DNA of 64,000 nucleotides from Bog-473 sp963730395 (lineage in GTDB: Bacteria > Actinomycetota > Acidimicrobiia > Acidimicrobiales > RAAP-2): contig CAVSSK010000021.1 in the NCBI GenBank assembly GCA_963730395.1, forward strand, positions 682,001-746,000, in the 5' to 3' direction. The notes below the pieces were generated by a model. That model was given only the letters and a program-made list of their open reading frames with translations. It was not told the origin of the DNA and made no database searches. Position numbers and translations under genes: made by a program. Within the stretch, counting starts at the first letter, position 1. The number at the start of each line of letters is the position of its first letter. Of this stretch, positions 44,610-53,844 are shown piece after piece.

Positions 44610-45594
44610 GCAGCACGGGGTCGCCGGCCGCAACGCGTTGGCCTCGGACGCTGGATGGGGTGGTCGCCGTGCGCATGAAGGAGATCACCGGCGTCGTCCA
44701 GCGCAACAGCTCCTCGACCGCGCTCGGGATCAGTGCACGGTCGTCCCGCAGGGCGACCCACTGAGCCGGACGCTCAGCGAGCGCGACGAGGCCACCCGAG
44801 ATCAGGTTCCTCGTCGTCTCGTTCCCCGCGATGAGCAACTGGATCAGGAACATGGCCAGCTCGGCCTCGCTGAGCTGTCGCTCCCCTCGCCGAGAGCTCG
44901 CTCCCTCGCCGAGCTGGTCGCTCCCCTCGCCGGCACCCGCGTTGGCCAGCACCGACACCAGGTCGTTGGCAGGCTCCGCCCGCCGCTCCTCTGCCACCCC
45001 GATCAGGTACTGCCACATTTCCATCTGCAAGAGCGCACGCTCCTCCTCCGAGTGCTCGCTCGCCCCGGGGATTGCGGCCTCCGACCATTCCAAGAAACGG
45101 GGCCACTGGGCGCCGTCCACCCCCATCAGCTCGCAGATGACCTGCATCGGGAGCGGGACGGAGAGCGACGAGACGATGTCGATCGCCTCACCGCCCTGGA
45201 TGAGGTCGACCAGCGCCCTCGCCTTCGACGTCACCCCCGCCTCCATCAGGCGCACCATCGAAGGCTTGAAACCCGGCTGGACCAACCGGCGGTAGCGGGT
45301 GTGCTGGGGCGGGTCCGTGTGCATCATCGTCGGCGGGGCGTCGTACGTCGCGCCGATCTCGTCGATCAGGATGCCCTGAGACGAGCAAAACCCCACCGGG
45401 TCTGCGCCGATGGACGACACCTCGGGGTGCGTGGTGACGGCCCAGAACCCACCGCCCTCCCGATCGACCCAGCACACGGGGGCGCTCCGTCGTAGCTCGG
45501 CATAGAGAGCGAAGGGGTCGCCGCCCGAGTACAGCAACGGGTCGGTGAGGCGGCCTGCATCGGCAGCCGGCCCGGCGACGGCATCGGTGGACAT
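44343..45594 (-). CDS. Cytochrome P450 (frameshifted near the end)
   Basis: About 416 residues after repair. I-helix 'LIAGNETTRNLISGG', ExxR 'EELLR', heme loop 'FGFGPHFCLGAALARLEAR'. Substrate region 'MMHTDPPQHTRYRRLVQPGF' is typical. An extra G near 44454 turns the expected end 'DRFETLASAGPVERSP' into a short nonsense tail; the corrected frame stops at TAG 44343. A Gly/Glu/Ser loop (GSDQLGEGASSRRGERQ) is coded by a threefold repeat at 44879-44931. Last gene of the leftward run LLM-amidase-cupin-P450; only 3 bp separate its ATG from the cupin stop. Substrate unknown. Confidence 0.87.
44879..44931 (-). repeat. Threefold CGCTCCCCTCGCCG repeat inside the P450 gene
   Basis: Three near-perfect copies; the middle one lacks a C. 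They code the flexible loop between helices before the I-helix. Confidence 0.6.
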
Positions 45595-45597
45595 GGA

Positions 45598-46074
45598 TCA
45601 GACGATGATGCCGTTGGGGCGCGGATCGCCCTGTGCCTCGAGCAGCGCGTAGTACGCCTCGAGCGTCCCGGGCCCATCTGACACGGACTCCACCGACCCG
45701 TCCTCGGCCAGGTTCAACAGCGCGCCCTCGATGATGAAGCAGACGTCCGTGTCCACCTCGTTGTCCGCGGGCACGTGGAGGGTGTGCACCGAGTTCGCCG
45801 GTTCGTAGAGGTAGGAGCCGGGTGTCACGTAGAAGTCGTACTCGAGGTAATGCCACCGTCCCGCCGACGTGAAGGCGTCCACCGACCCTGTGTGGCGGTG
45901 GGTCTGCAGCTGCACGCCGGGGTTGAAGCGGTTCAGGATGACCCACGTGCCGTGCTGGGAGTCGAAGCGAACCACCTTGAGCAGGACGCCCATCCCCGTG
46001 TCGGCCCACGGGGCGTCCTCGTCGCCGACGAGGCGGACGGTGTCCCTCGGATTGGCAGGCGTGGCGATCGACAT
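45598..46074 (-). CDS. Cupin, 2,4'-dihydroxyacetophenone-dioxygenase-like
   Basis: 158 residues. The cupin core has 'LQTHRHTGSVDAFTSAGRWH' with metal-binding His residues and 'YLYEPANSVHTLHVPADNE' with the second motif. The arrangement matches the family of 2,4'-dihydroxyacetophenone dioxygenase, an Fe(II) ring/side-chain-cleaving enzyme, though many members have other roles. Located between the amidase and the P450 in one leftward run (28 and 3 bp spacings). Reaction is inferred only. Confidence 0.8.
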   Translation of the reverse strand: MSIATPANPRDTVRLVGDEDAPWADTGMGVLLKVVRFDSQHGTWVILNRFNPGVQLQTHRHTGSVDAFTSAGRWHYLEYDFYVTPGSYLYEPANSVHTLHVPADNEVDTDVCFIIEGALLNLAEDGSVESVSDGPGTLEAYYALLEAQGDPRPNGIIV

Positions 46075-46102
46075 CGGGATCGGCTCCTTTCTGGATTTGG
46101 AT

Positions 46103-47518
46103 CTACTCGGGCAGCGGGGCGAGCGTATCGAGGTCCAGCGCGGACTCGAGGGCCGCGGCGGTGCGGAGCACCACGAGGTCCCCGTGTTGGGGTCCCACGA
46201 GCTGCAAGCCGATCGGGAGCCCGTCGGTGTTCAGGCCGACGGGGATCGTGGCCGCCGGTGACCGGGTCATGTTGAACGGATAGGTGAACTGGATCCAGTT
46301 GGCCGTCGTCTCCCCGTTGACCGTGCTCGTCATGTCGTCGGCGAACGGGGCGACACCCGAGCATGTCGGCGTCACCAGGATCCGGGCCGTGTGGAACAGC
46401 TCGACGAGCCGGAGGTTCATGAGGTGGAAGTCGTCGAAGACCTGCAGCAGCTGCTCGGCTGTGGTCGACTGAGCGACGTCGACGAAGTGGCGCAGGACGG
46501 GGTGCACCTCCGCCCAACGCGGATGGTTCATGAACGGTCGCAGGGCGCGCAAGGTGCAGGCCCCGGTGAAGGTGAGGAAATCACTGACGGGGTCGTCATC
46601 AAAGACGGTGTCCAGCACGACGACGTCGGCACCCAGTGACTCGAGCACCCCGACGGCCCGCTCGCAGGCTGCGGCGACCTCGGCGTCGACGGTCGCGTAC
46701 CCGAGGGTCGGCGCGTAGGCGATGCGGACCGGGACGTGCGGGTCCTCGACGGCGGCGAGCCACGAGGCCTCGGGTCGAGGGAGGGAGCGAAGGTCGGTGG
46801 GGTCGGGGCCGACGACCACGTCGAGGGCGTGGGCAACGTCGGCGATGCGACGGGCCATGGGACCGTTCGTGGAAAGGTCGATCCATCCAGGGGGAGTGGG
46901 GCCGCCGGCGGGGACACGGCCGAGGCTGGGCTTCATGCCGGAGAGGCCGCAACAGGCCGAGGGGATCCGGATGGAGCCGCCGCCGTCGGAGCCGGTGGCG
47001 AGGGGGACCATGCCCGCCGCCAGCGCCGCCGACGCACCGCCCGAGGAGCCTCCCGGACCCCTGGATGGGTCGAACGGGTTCAGCGAGGGGCCGAAGATGG
47101 CGTTGGTCGTGTTTCCCATCCAGCCGAATTCGGGCGTGTTGGTCTTCCCGACCACGACGCATCCGGCGGCCCGCATCCGGGCGACGAAGGGGTCGTCGGC
47201 GGTGGCCGGGGGGTCATCGGCGTGGAGTGCCGATCCATACGTCGTGGTGTAGCCGACGGCGCTCTGGAGATCCTTGACCCCGATCGGGATGCCGGCCAGC
47301 GGGCCCGGGTCACCGCCGCCGCCGATGTGGGCGTCGACGGCGTCGGCCTCTTGGAGAGCCTGTTCGTCGTCGACGGCAACGAAGGCGTTGTACATGGGGT
47401 TGAAGCGCTCGATCCGATCCAGGGCGGCCTGGGTCAGCTCCCGGGCGCTGACCTCCTTGGCCCGCACGGAGCGGACGAGATCGGAGAGCGATGTGGTGCG
47501 GAAGTCGATCTCAACCAT
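46103..47518 (-). CDS. Amidase-signature-family hydrolase
   Basis: 471 residues. Catalytic triad Lys82 ('IGVKDLQSAVG'), Ser158 ('GPGGSSGGASAA') and Ser182 ('GSDGGGSIRIPS') all present, so likely active. The family cleaves amides, including aryl- and acyl-amides. 'GNTTNAIFGPSLNPFDPSRG' is also typical. ATG 47518; 33 bp after the LLM stop. With a cupin, an LLM and a P450 it suggests a catabolic operon for an amide- or aromatic-containing compound. Confidence 0.9.
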   Translation of the reverse strand: MVEIDFRTTSLSDLVRSVRAKEVSARELTQAALDRIERFNPMYNAFVAVDDEQALQEADAVDAHIGGGGDPGPLAGIPIGVKDLQSAVGYTTTYGSALHADDPPATADDPFVARMRAAGCVVVGKTNTPEFGWMGNTTNAIFGPSLNPFDPSRGPGGSSGGASAALAAGMVPLATGSDGGGSIRIPSACCGLSGMKPSLGRVPAGGPTPPGWIDLSTNGPMARRIADVAHALDVVVGPDPTDLRSLPRPEASWLAAVEDPHVPVRIAYAPTLGYATVDAEVAAACERAVGVLESLGADVVVLDTVFDDDPVSDFLTFTGACTLRALRPFMNHPRWAEVHPVLRHFVDVAQSTTAEQLLQVFDDFHLMNLRLVELFHTARILVTPTCSGVAPFADDMTSTVNGETTANWIQFTYPFNMTRSPAATIPVGLNTDGLPIGLQLVGPQHGDLVVLRTAAALESALDLDTLAPLPE

Positions 47519-47551
47519 GCCTGCGGCCTGTCCGACGTACCCGCGCCGGCC

Positions 47552-48535
47552 CTATCCAGCCGACGGGGAGAGGCCGGCCACGGCCTCCGCCAGGTCGATC
47601 CCGATCGGAATGACCATCGGTGCGGGGATGGTGACGCCATGATCCACGTATCGCTGCACATGCGCCCGGCACTCGGCCACCGAGCCGTGCACGACCAGCT
47701 CGTCGACCAACTCGTCGGGGATGGCCTCGAGCGCGCCTTTGCGGTCCCCGGCGGACCAGGCGTCCCACATGGGCTGCAGCGCCGGACCACGTCCAAGCCA
47801 GCGATGGAACTCCGCGTAGGCATTGACGTTGAGGTAGGCGGTGATCATGCGGCGCCCCACCGTGCGGGCCACGTCGGCGTCCTCGGTGACGATGACGAAG
47901 ATGCGGGCGACGATCTCCCGCGGCGCTCCCTCGGCCGCTTTCTCGACCTCCGCCACCGACGTCGAGACGTCCTCGGCGCTGAGCCAGTTGAGGATCGCTC
48001 CGTCCGCCTCCCGCCCGGCCAGGTGCAGCATGCCGGGGCGCAGCGCCGCCAAGTAGATGGGCGGGAGCTGCTCCGGGATCCGGGAGAGGCGGAACCCCTT
48101 GACGCTGAAGGTCTCGAAATCCTCGGTCACCTTCTCGCCGCTGAAGGCCATCTTGAGGAATCGCACGGTGTCGGCCATCCGGCGGAACTGGTTCTCGAAG
48201 GCCAGGCCGTTCCAGTTGGCGACGATCACCTCGGACGAGGCACCGAGCCCGCAGGCGAAGCGGCCCGGAGCGGCGTCCGCCATGGAGGCCAAGCTCTGGG
48301 CCAGTAGCGCGGGGCCGCGGGTGTAGGCGGGTGTGATGGCCACGCCGAGATTCAGCTCCGGCTCCCACGCAGCGGCGAGGGCGAGGGGCGTGAACCCGTC
48401 GGCCCCGTCCACCTCTGCCGACCACACGTCGGTGTAGCCGAGCTCGCGCAGGCGGGCGAACCACGACCGATGGGCGTGCAGCGGGATCCCGTCGAAGGGG
48501 ATCGTGATGCCCGGACGGGCGGGAGTTGGGCTCAT
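47552..48535 (-). CDS. LLM-class F420-dependent oxidoreductase
   Basis: 327 residues, intact. Start 'MSPTPARPGITIPFDGIPLH', 'YTDVWSAEVDGADGFTPLAL' and 'GRFACGLGASSEVIVANWNG' fit luciferase-like enzymes using F420; 'PPIYLAALRPGMLHLAGREA' is the usual C-terminal barrel part. First gene of the LLM-amidase-cupin-P450 run. Substrate unknown; F420 use is inferred from family. Confidence 0.87.
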   Translation of the reverse strand: MSPTPARPGITIPFDGIPLHAHRSWFARLRELGYTDVWSAEVDGADGFTPLALAAAWEPELNLGVAITPAYTRGPALLAQSLASMADAAPGRFACGLGASSEVIVANWNGLAFENQFRRMADTVRFLKMAFSGEKVTEDFETFSVKGFRLSRIPEQLPPIYLAALRPGMLHLAGREADGAILNWLSAEDVSTSVAEVEKAAEGAPREIVARIFVIVTEDADVARTVGRRMITAYLNVNAYAEFHRWLGRGPALQPMWDAWSAGDRKGALEAIPDELVDELVVHGSVAECRAHVQRYVDHGVTIPAPMVIPIGIDLAEAVAGLSPSAG

Positions 48536-48546
48536 GCCTCGATGCG

Positions 48547-48655
48547 CTCCTCTTGACCTGGACCTTCACCTGGATCCGGACCTTCACCTTGACCTTGACC
48601 TTGATCCTTGTCCTGGTCCTTGGTCCTGGTCCTGGTCCTGGTCCGGCGAGCCGAC
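48547..48655. repeat. Degenerate GGACCT/GGTCCT minisatellite
   Basis: A run of imperfect six-base units in two blocks (ACCTTC/ACCTTG, then GGTCCT) spans the 5' flank of the LLM gene and the 3' end of the PPK2 gene, where it codes Asp-Gln repeats. Confidence 0.7.
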
Positions 48656-49705
48656 GGAGCCATTGGGCCTGTCGGGGTCCGGCTGGAACTCGGCGTCGTC
48701 GAACACGAGGGCGAGTTCAGTCTTTTCCTCTGCGGCGTCGTGGGGCGGCACCGGGACCCCCCAGCGCTCCATGCCTTGCTCCATCCGCCGGATCACCGTC
48801 TCGATGACCTCCACCCGACCGTTGCGCTTGTTCTCCGACGAGATTACGTCCCATGGAGCGAGGGGACCGTTCGTCAGGCGCAGCATGTCCGACACTGCCT
48901 CGTCGTACTCCCCCCGCCTCTCGCGGTTGCGCCAGTCCTCGTCGGTCAGCTTCCACGACTTGAGGGCATCATCACGGCGCCGGACGAAGCGGCGAAGCTG
49001 CTCCTCGTGCGACATGTGCATCCAGAGCTTGATCACGATCATCCCCTCTTCGGCGAGGGTGTGCTCGAAGTCCTTGATCTCCTGATACGCGCGGCGCCAC
49101 TGCACCTTGGTCGCCAAGTTCTCGACGCGCTCAACCAGGACCCGCCCATACCAGCTGCGGTCGAAGATGGTCATGCCGCCCCAACCGGGCAGGGGGGGCC
49201 AGAAGCGCCACAGGAAGTGATGCCGCAGCTCGTCGGGCGTCGGCGCCGCAAACGGGGCGACGTGTACGTGACGAGGGTCGAGAGGCTCGACCAATCTCTT
49301 GATCGCGCCTCCCTTGCCGGCAGCATCCCATCCCTCGAAGACGATGCACACGGGTGGACCGAGTTGCCCCTCCCTCAGCTGACCGCCGTTTATGAGTCGC
49401 AGGTGCAACAGGCGGCGTTGCGCCCAGCCGAGCCGCTTCGCCTCTTCGTCCTTGGACAGCCGGAGGGAGAGATCGGTGTCCTCGAGGCGCGGGTACTCCG
49501 GGGCGTACGCAGCCGACGCCGACCCCGCCTTCACGTCGGTTCGGGCGCCGCCGCTCGGTTCACGTGCCGTAATGCGGTCCGCATTCGGGGCATTCGGGGC
49601 ATTCGGGGCATTCGGGGCATTCGGGGTCGCAGCGGGCGTCTCGCCGGCGGTGGAGGCTTCATCATGGTGGCCACTGCTGTGGCCGCCGTGATCGTGCTTG
49701 CTCAC
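48584..49705 (-). CDS. ppk2: Polyphosphate kinase 2 family protein
   Basis: 373 residues from GTG 49705 (AAAGG upstream), 4 bp overlapping the methylase end. Walker A is 'FEGWDAAGKGGAIKRLVEPL' and Walker B region 'MTIFDRSWYGRVLVERVE'; the lid 'RFVRRRDDALKSWKLTDEDW' follows. PPK2 transfers phosphate between polyphosphate and nucleotides. The termini are low-complexity: 'NAPNAPNAPNAPNA' near residue 35 from a nine-base array (49581-49625), and a Asp-Gln tail near the C-terminus. Family is certain; class (mono- or diphosphate acceptor) is not resolved. Confidence 0.9.
   Translation of the reverse strand: MSKHDHGGHSSGHHDEASTAGETPAATPNAPNAPNAPNAPNADRITAREPSGGARTDVKAGSASAAYAPEYPRLEDTDLSLRLSKDEEAKRLGWAQRRLLHLRLINGGQLREGQLGPPVCIVFEGWDAAGKGGAIKRLVEPLDPRHVHVAPFAAPTPDELRHHFLWRFWPPLPGWGGMTIFDRSWYGRVLVERVENLATKVQWRRAYQEIKDFEHTLAEEGMIVIKLWMHMSHEEQLRRFVRRRDDALKSWKLTDEDWRNRERRGEYDEAVSDMLRLTNGPLAPWDVISSENKRNGRVEVIETVIRRMEQGMERWGVPVPPHDAAEEKTELALVFDDAEFQPDPDRPNGSVGSPDQDQDQDQGPGQGSRSRSR
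49581..49625 (-). repeat. GCATTCGGG nine-base tandem repeat
   Basis: Five perfect copies coding Asn-Ala-Pro repeats in the N-terminal part of PPK2. In-frame unit length suggests the protein tolerates copy-number change. Confidence 0.85.
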
Positions 49706-50899
49706 GTTGCCTTTTGTAGCCGATCCACCATGGATGGGGCGACCGCAACCCCGACCGGGGTGCCCGCCCCCGCCGGGGCGGCCGACATCGAGCCCACCGC
49801 CTCGACGACGCGCCGCACGATCGCCTCTTCTCCGGCAATGACCAGCAACTCCCGGTTCGACAGGTGGCTGATCCGACCGACCTTGTGCCCGGACGGGCTG
49901 AAGATGCCGATCCGGGCCCCGACGTATCGAGTCGAGTCGAAGGCGAGGGCCGCGACCTCCCGCTGCACCGAAGCCCCCGAGCGGCGACTGGCGCCCCCCT
50001 TGGATGGGTCCCTGGATGGGCGAGGGGTGCGGACCGCGCACATCGCCTCGAGTTCGTCCAGCCCGAGCCACGACTCGTCGTTGTAGGACAGAACCAGCAG
50101 GTCACAATCCACGGACTGAACCACCGAGGCCAGTGCGGCCGGCATCGTCCTCTTGGAGTTGAACGCAGACCGCGTGGATGGGTCCCGGGAGTCCACCCGC
50201 TTGCGGGCCACGCCGTAGGCCTCTGGCGCATCCCAGGCGACGATCGTCTCCCACACGTGGTAGTTGGTGAAATACCGGTGCTGGTTGTACGGCGGATCCA
50301 GGTATGCCAGGTCGAAATGCCCCAACTCCGGCGCCAGCTCCACCGCATCGCCTTGGATGGCGCGCCCCGCCCCGACCAGCAGCTCCGGCACCCGCAGCTC
50401 GAGGGGGTTGAACGACCGCGGCGACCACTGCTTGACGTACGCCATCTGCACGCCCGTCGTCGAGTCAACCCGGTCCGCTGCCTCGATGAGGCTCGTCAGC
50501 AGCACGGGGAACAGGGGTGACCCCGCAAACTCCGAGTCGATGGCATCCCGCACGGCATCTATCCGAGCGGCGTTGTGCGGCTGGAAGAACCGGGCCTGAC
50601 GGCTGAACGTCTCGTGGACGTAGCCCGGCTTGCCCGGGATGGCGTTGAGATGGGTGACCGCCGCCCGGAGCTGCCGCATGTCGGTGGCGGCGGCATCCGC
50701 CTCGATGTACGTGCGGGCGAAGGCGTGCGCGGTATCGAGCGCTATCGACGGCGGTGACGTGCGTGCCCTGAGCCTTGAAGGCCTGGGCGACACGGGTGGT
50801 GCCGGTGAAGAGGTCGAGCGCCGCCCGGGCGCCCGAGGCCCGACAGATCTCGGCGAGCACCGGCACGAGGCGGCGTTTTGAGCCCAGGTACTTGATCAT
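49702..50899 (-). CDS. DNA N6-adenine methyltransferase, D12 class (frameshifted)
   Basis: About 396 residues after repair, from ATG 50899. SAM-binding motif 'LDLFTGTTRVAQAFK' and catalytic 'YLDPPYNQHRYFTNYHVWET' (DPPY) define the class. The start 'MIKYLGSKRRLVPVLAEICR' is well conserved. The frame shifts near 50740, where a ten-base unit (TATCGAGCGC, 50733-50742) partly duplicates its neighbour; removing it restores the frame as 'HVTAVDTAHAFARTYIEADA'. No restriction enzyme is next to it, so it is an orphan or regulatory methylase. It overlaps ppk2 by 4 bp. Confidence 0.86.
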
Positions 50900-51054
50900 T
50901 CGGCGATCCCCGGGCTGGTCACCGTGCCGGTGACGGGGCCGGTGACGGGGTCGGTCGCGGGGTCCGGTCGACCGGGCCGCTGACCGGGTCGTCATTCGGG
51001 CCGTCACGAGGTGCTCATGGGGCGGTCACGTGGCCCACCCTACGATGGGTCGTC

Positions 51055-51823
51055 ATGGCCCCCGGGGACCATCAAGAAGCGGCGGCGGGCTCCGAGGGGG
51101 CGTCTGATTCGTCGTCCGCGGTCTGACTCTTCGGACTCGCACTGGGTGCGCTGGCACAAGTCCTACGAGGACCCCACGTCGCCGCTCTCGCTGCGTCTCC
51201 GGATCGTCCAGTCCATGGTGCGGGACTTCTTGGATCGTGTGCCCCGTCCCCCCACCCATCCAGGGCCCGTCCGGATGGTGAGCGTGTGCGCCGGCCAGGG
51301 CCGTGACGTGATAGATGTCGTCGCCACCCATCCAAGGGGCGGCGATGTGTCGGCGCTGCTCGTCGAGCTCGACCCCGCGCTCGTCGCCTTCGCCCGCGAC
51401 CGCGCCGCAGACGCGGGGGTGGCCGAGCAAGTCCGCATCGTCGAGGGTGACGCCTCGCTGTGCCGGTGGTACGAGAGCGATGTGCCCGCCGACCTGGTGC
51501 TCGTCTGCGGGGTGTTCGGGAACATCAGCCCGGGTGACATCGCGCGCACCATCCAGGAGCTGCCTGGATGGTGCCGGATGGGGTCGGAGGTCATCTGGAC
51601 CCGTCACCGTCGCCCGCCCGACGCCACACCGGCCATCCGGGCTGATTTCGCCTCCGCGGGGTTCACGGAGCTCGCGTTCGAGGCGCCCGACGGCTACGTG
51701 TTGGCAGTCGGCCGGCACCGTCTGGATGTGGAGCCCGCCGCCGGCTCCGTCCCAAGCGCTCGCAAATTCGACCCGGCCCTCAAGCTCTTCGACTTCGTCG
51801 GTGATGGGGGCGCGCCGGCATGA
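51055..51823 (+). CDS. Class I SAM-dependent methyltransferase (frameshifted near the start)
   Basis: About 255 residues after repair. Motif I 'VRMVSVCAGQGRDVIDVV', acidic 'LLVELDPALVAFARDR', and 'VRIVEGDASLCRWYESDV' are seen. Starting at ATG 51055, 'MAPGDHQEAAAGSEGASDSS' reads in one frame to 51123; a single extra T near 51124 then puts 'DSSDSHWVRWHKSYEDPTSP' and the rest in the next frame. The alternative upstream start in that second frame gives an Arg-rich N-terminus and is less likely. The stop overlaps the next gene (ATGA, 51820-51823). Substrate unknown. Confidence 0.8.
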
Positions 51824-52710
51824 AGGCACCTGACGACGATCCTGGGCCCCTGCTCAACCCGCTCCCCGAGGAACCGACCACGAGAAGGGCAGACCCGGCC
51901 GCCGACGACGCACACCTTCGGAGGCGCCACCTCCGGTTTCTCCGTCACCCTCGCCGGGTTCGCACCAGCGGCCTCCACCCGCTCCACCCCCTCGAGTTGC
52001 TTTCCATGGCGTGGCGGACCGGCCGGCTCGAGCCAGCTCGGGTGCTCGTCCCGGCCGTGGTGATCTTCGGCCTCGATGCGATGCAGAGCACCTGGTTCAC
52101 CGAGATCTCCACGGACCACCTGGGCCTCGAGTCCCTCACGAGCGTTGTCGTCTTCGGCGCGTCGTCCCTCGGGCTCACCTTCTATGCGGGCATGCTCGAG
52201 CGCCTCGTCGGCGCCGTCGAGCGCAACCTCACGCCCCAGCCGGTCTCCGAAGTGTTGGCCACGTTGCCCTGGATACGGCTCATCGTCGCCGAGGCCATCC
52301 TTCTCCTGGCCACCACCGTCGGCGCGCTCTTCCTCATCGTCCCAGGACTCGTGGTCGGGACCTTGTGCGCCCTGGTCGGACCGCTGATCAACCTGCTCGA
52401 CTGCTCGGTGCGCGAGGCGTTCCGGCGGTCGGTGCGTCTCGTCTGGCCCCACTTCTGGATCGTGTTCGTGATGATCACCCTGCCGCTCGCCATCGAGCAC
52501 GAGGTCGTCGTCCTCATCAAGGACCTCGTGCCCCACGAGCGGGTCCTCCTCGTGTTCCTGACCAACTTCGTCCTGGGCCTTGCCTTCGGGGTGGCTCTGG
52601 GCCTGGTGGAGGTGTCGCTGGCGGAGCGCCTCGTCACCGGGGCGCACGGACCCGGTGACGTCGTACGCTCAGGGGACGTGGAGCTGCCGGGCAGGGCAAC
52701 GCCGGCGTAG
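51820..52710 (+). CDS. Hypothetical multi-pass membrane protein
   Basis: 296 residues, translationally coupled to the methyltransferase. After a basic N-terminal 55 residues, about six hydrophobic segments follow, such as 'VLVPAVVIFGLDAMQSTWF', 'VVVFGASSLGLTFYAGML', 'LIVAEAILLLATTVGALFLI' and 'FLTNFVLGLAFGVALGLVEV'. I do not recognise the family; the pattern resembles actinobacterial 'membrane protein YciC-like' sets. Coupling to a methyltransferase may mean membrane-lipid or cell-envelope modification, which is only a guess. Confidence 0.72.
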   Translation: MKAPDDDPGPLLNPLPEEPTTRRADPAADDAHLRRRHLRFLRHPRRVRTSGLHPLHPLELLSMAWRTGRLEPARVLVPAVVIFGLDAMQSTWFTEISTDHLGLESLTSVVVFGASSLGLTFYAGMLERLVGAVERNLTPQPVSEVLATLPWIRLIVAEAILLLATTVGALFLIVPGLVVGTLCALVGPLINLLDCSVREAFRRSVRLVWPHFWIVFVMITLPLAIEHEVVVLIKDLVPHERVLLVFLTNFVLGLAFGVALGLVEVSLAERLVTGAHGPGDVVRSGDVELPGRATPA

Positions 52711-52865
52711 GGAGGCAGGAAAGGATCCCAATGTCGGACCACGTAACCGGCCAGGATTGAAACCGTCAGGAGTGCGGGAAGGGGGCCCACGGGCAGGGCC
52801 ACCCCCGGGGCGGGAGGTCTCGGGACGGCTCGAGACAACGGATGGTCGCCAGAGCCGCGGACAGT

Positions 52866-52918
52866 AGGGACCAGGACAGACAGGGACCAGAAGACCCAGC
52901 AGGGACCAGGACAGGTAG
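52866..52918 (+). repeat. AGGGACCAGGACAG direct repeats upstream of the AIM24 gene
   Basis: Two near-perfect copies (at 52866 and 52900) and a degenerate one between. They are non-coding, directly before the ribosome site of the next gene. Confidence 0.6.
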
Positions 52919-52927
52919 GAGGTCACG

Positions 52928-53686
52928 ATGGAAGAGACGATCCACGGAACGACGATGCCGGTGCTCGAGCTCTCGCTCCAGCCGGGCGAGTCGATCGTGT
53001 CGGAGGCCGGCGAGTTCTCCTGGATGTCGGATGCCATCCAGATGGCCACCAACACCGGTGGCGGCATGGGCGGCAAGGGCCTCATGGGGGCCGTCAAGAG
53101 AGCCGTGTCGGGTGCCTCGATCATGATGACCACCTACACGGCCCAAGGCGGCCCCGGATCCATCGCCTTCGCCTCCAAGGTCCCGGGCCACATCCTGCCG
53201 ATCGACGTGGCACCGGGCAACGAGTTCATGGTCCACCGCCACGGCTTCATGGCGGCGACGCAGGGGATCGAGCTTTCCATGGGCTTCCAGCAGTCGTTCC
53301 GGGGTGGGATCTTCGGGGGCGAGGGGCTCATCCTGCAGAAGATCGGCGGCACCGGCAGGGCCTTCGTCGACCTCTCGGGCGAGGTGATCGTCTACGACCT
53401 CGCGGCCGGGCAGACGATGCGGGTGCACCCGGGCCACGCCGGGCTCTTCCAGGCCTCGGTCACCTTCTCGGTGCAGAAGGTCCCGGGACTGGCCAACCGC
53501 TACATGGGCGCCGACGGCCACCACTTCGCCGTGCTCACGGGGCCGGGCCGGATCTGGCTGCAGTCGATGCCGATCGCGCTGCTGGCCGGCGTCATCGGCG
53601 AGTACATGCCAGACGACCATCGCGGCGTCGAGGGTGCGGCGGTCGGCGTCGGGGCGACCAAGGTCCTGGGCGACCTCTTCAAGTAG
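52928..53686 (+). CDS. AIM24/TIGR00266-family protein
   Basis: 252 residues. 'ELSLQPGESIVSEAGEFSWM' (start), 'GSIAFASKVPGHILPIDVAP', 'GLILQKIGGTGRAFVDLSGE' and 'GPGRIWLQSMPIALLAGVIG' are characteristic of this family of beta-rich, TRAP-like proteins of unknown function. AGGAGG upstream (52917-52922). It is alone. The Gly/Met-rich stretch 'NTGGGMGGKGLMGAVK' is usual in the family. Confidence 0.87.
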   Translation: MEETIHGTTMPVLELSLQPGESIVSEAGEFSWMSDAIQMATNTGGGMGGKGLMGAVKRAVSGASIMMTTYTAQGGPGSIAFASKVPGHILPIDVAPGNEFMVHRHGFMAATQGIELSMGFQQSFRGGIFGGEGLILQKIGGTGRAFVDLSGEVIVYDLAAGQTMRVHPGHAGLFQASVTFSVQKVPGLANRYMGADGHHFAVLTGPGRIWLQSMPIALLAGVIGEYMPDDHRGVEGAAVGVGATKVLGDLFK

Positions 53687-53844
53687 TCCGGGTGGGCCGC
53701 TGCGGTCCGCCCGCCGGAACCGGTCCGGCAGATGGACCCGGCGGCCGGCCATGATGCCGTCGCCGTGGGGAGCGCCGGCCGTGGGAGGCTGAGCGCGGGG
53801 ACGGGCGTGGTCTCACCGGGATGAGAGAAGCCTGGGCTCGAGGG

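Noticed and set aside
49702..50899. Prophage or restriction-modification locus
   Set aside because: No integrase, structural phage gene or restriction enzyme is nearby; neighbours are housekeeping-type genes.
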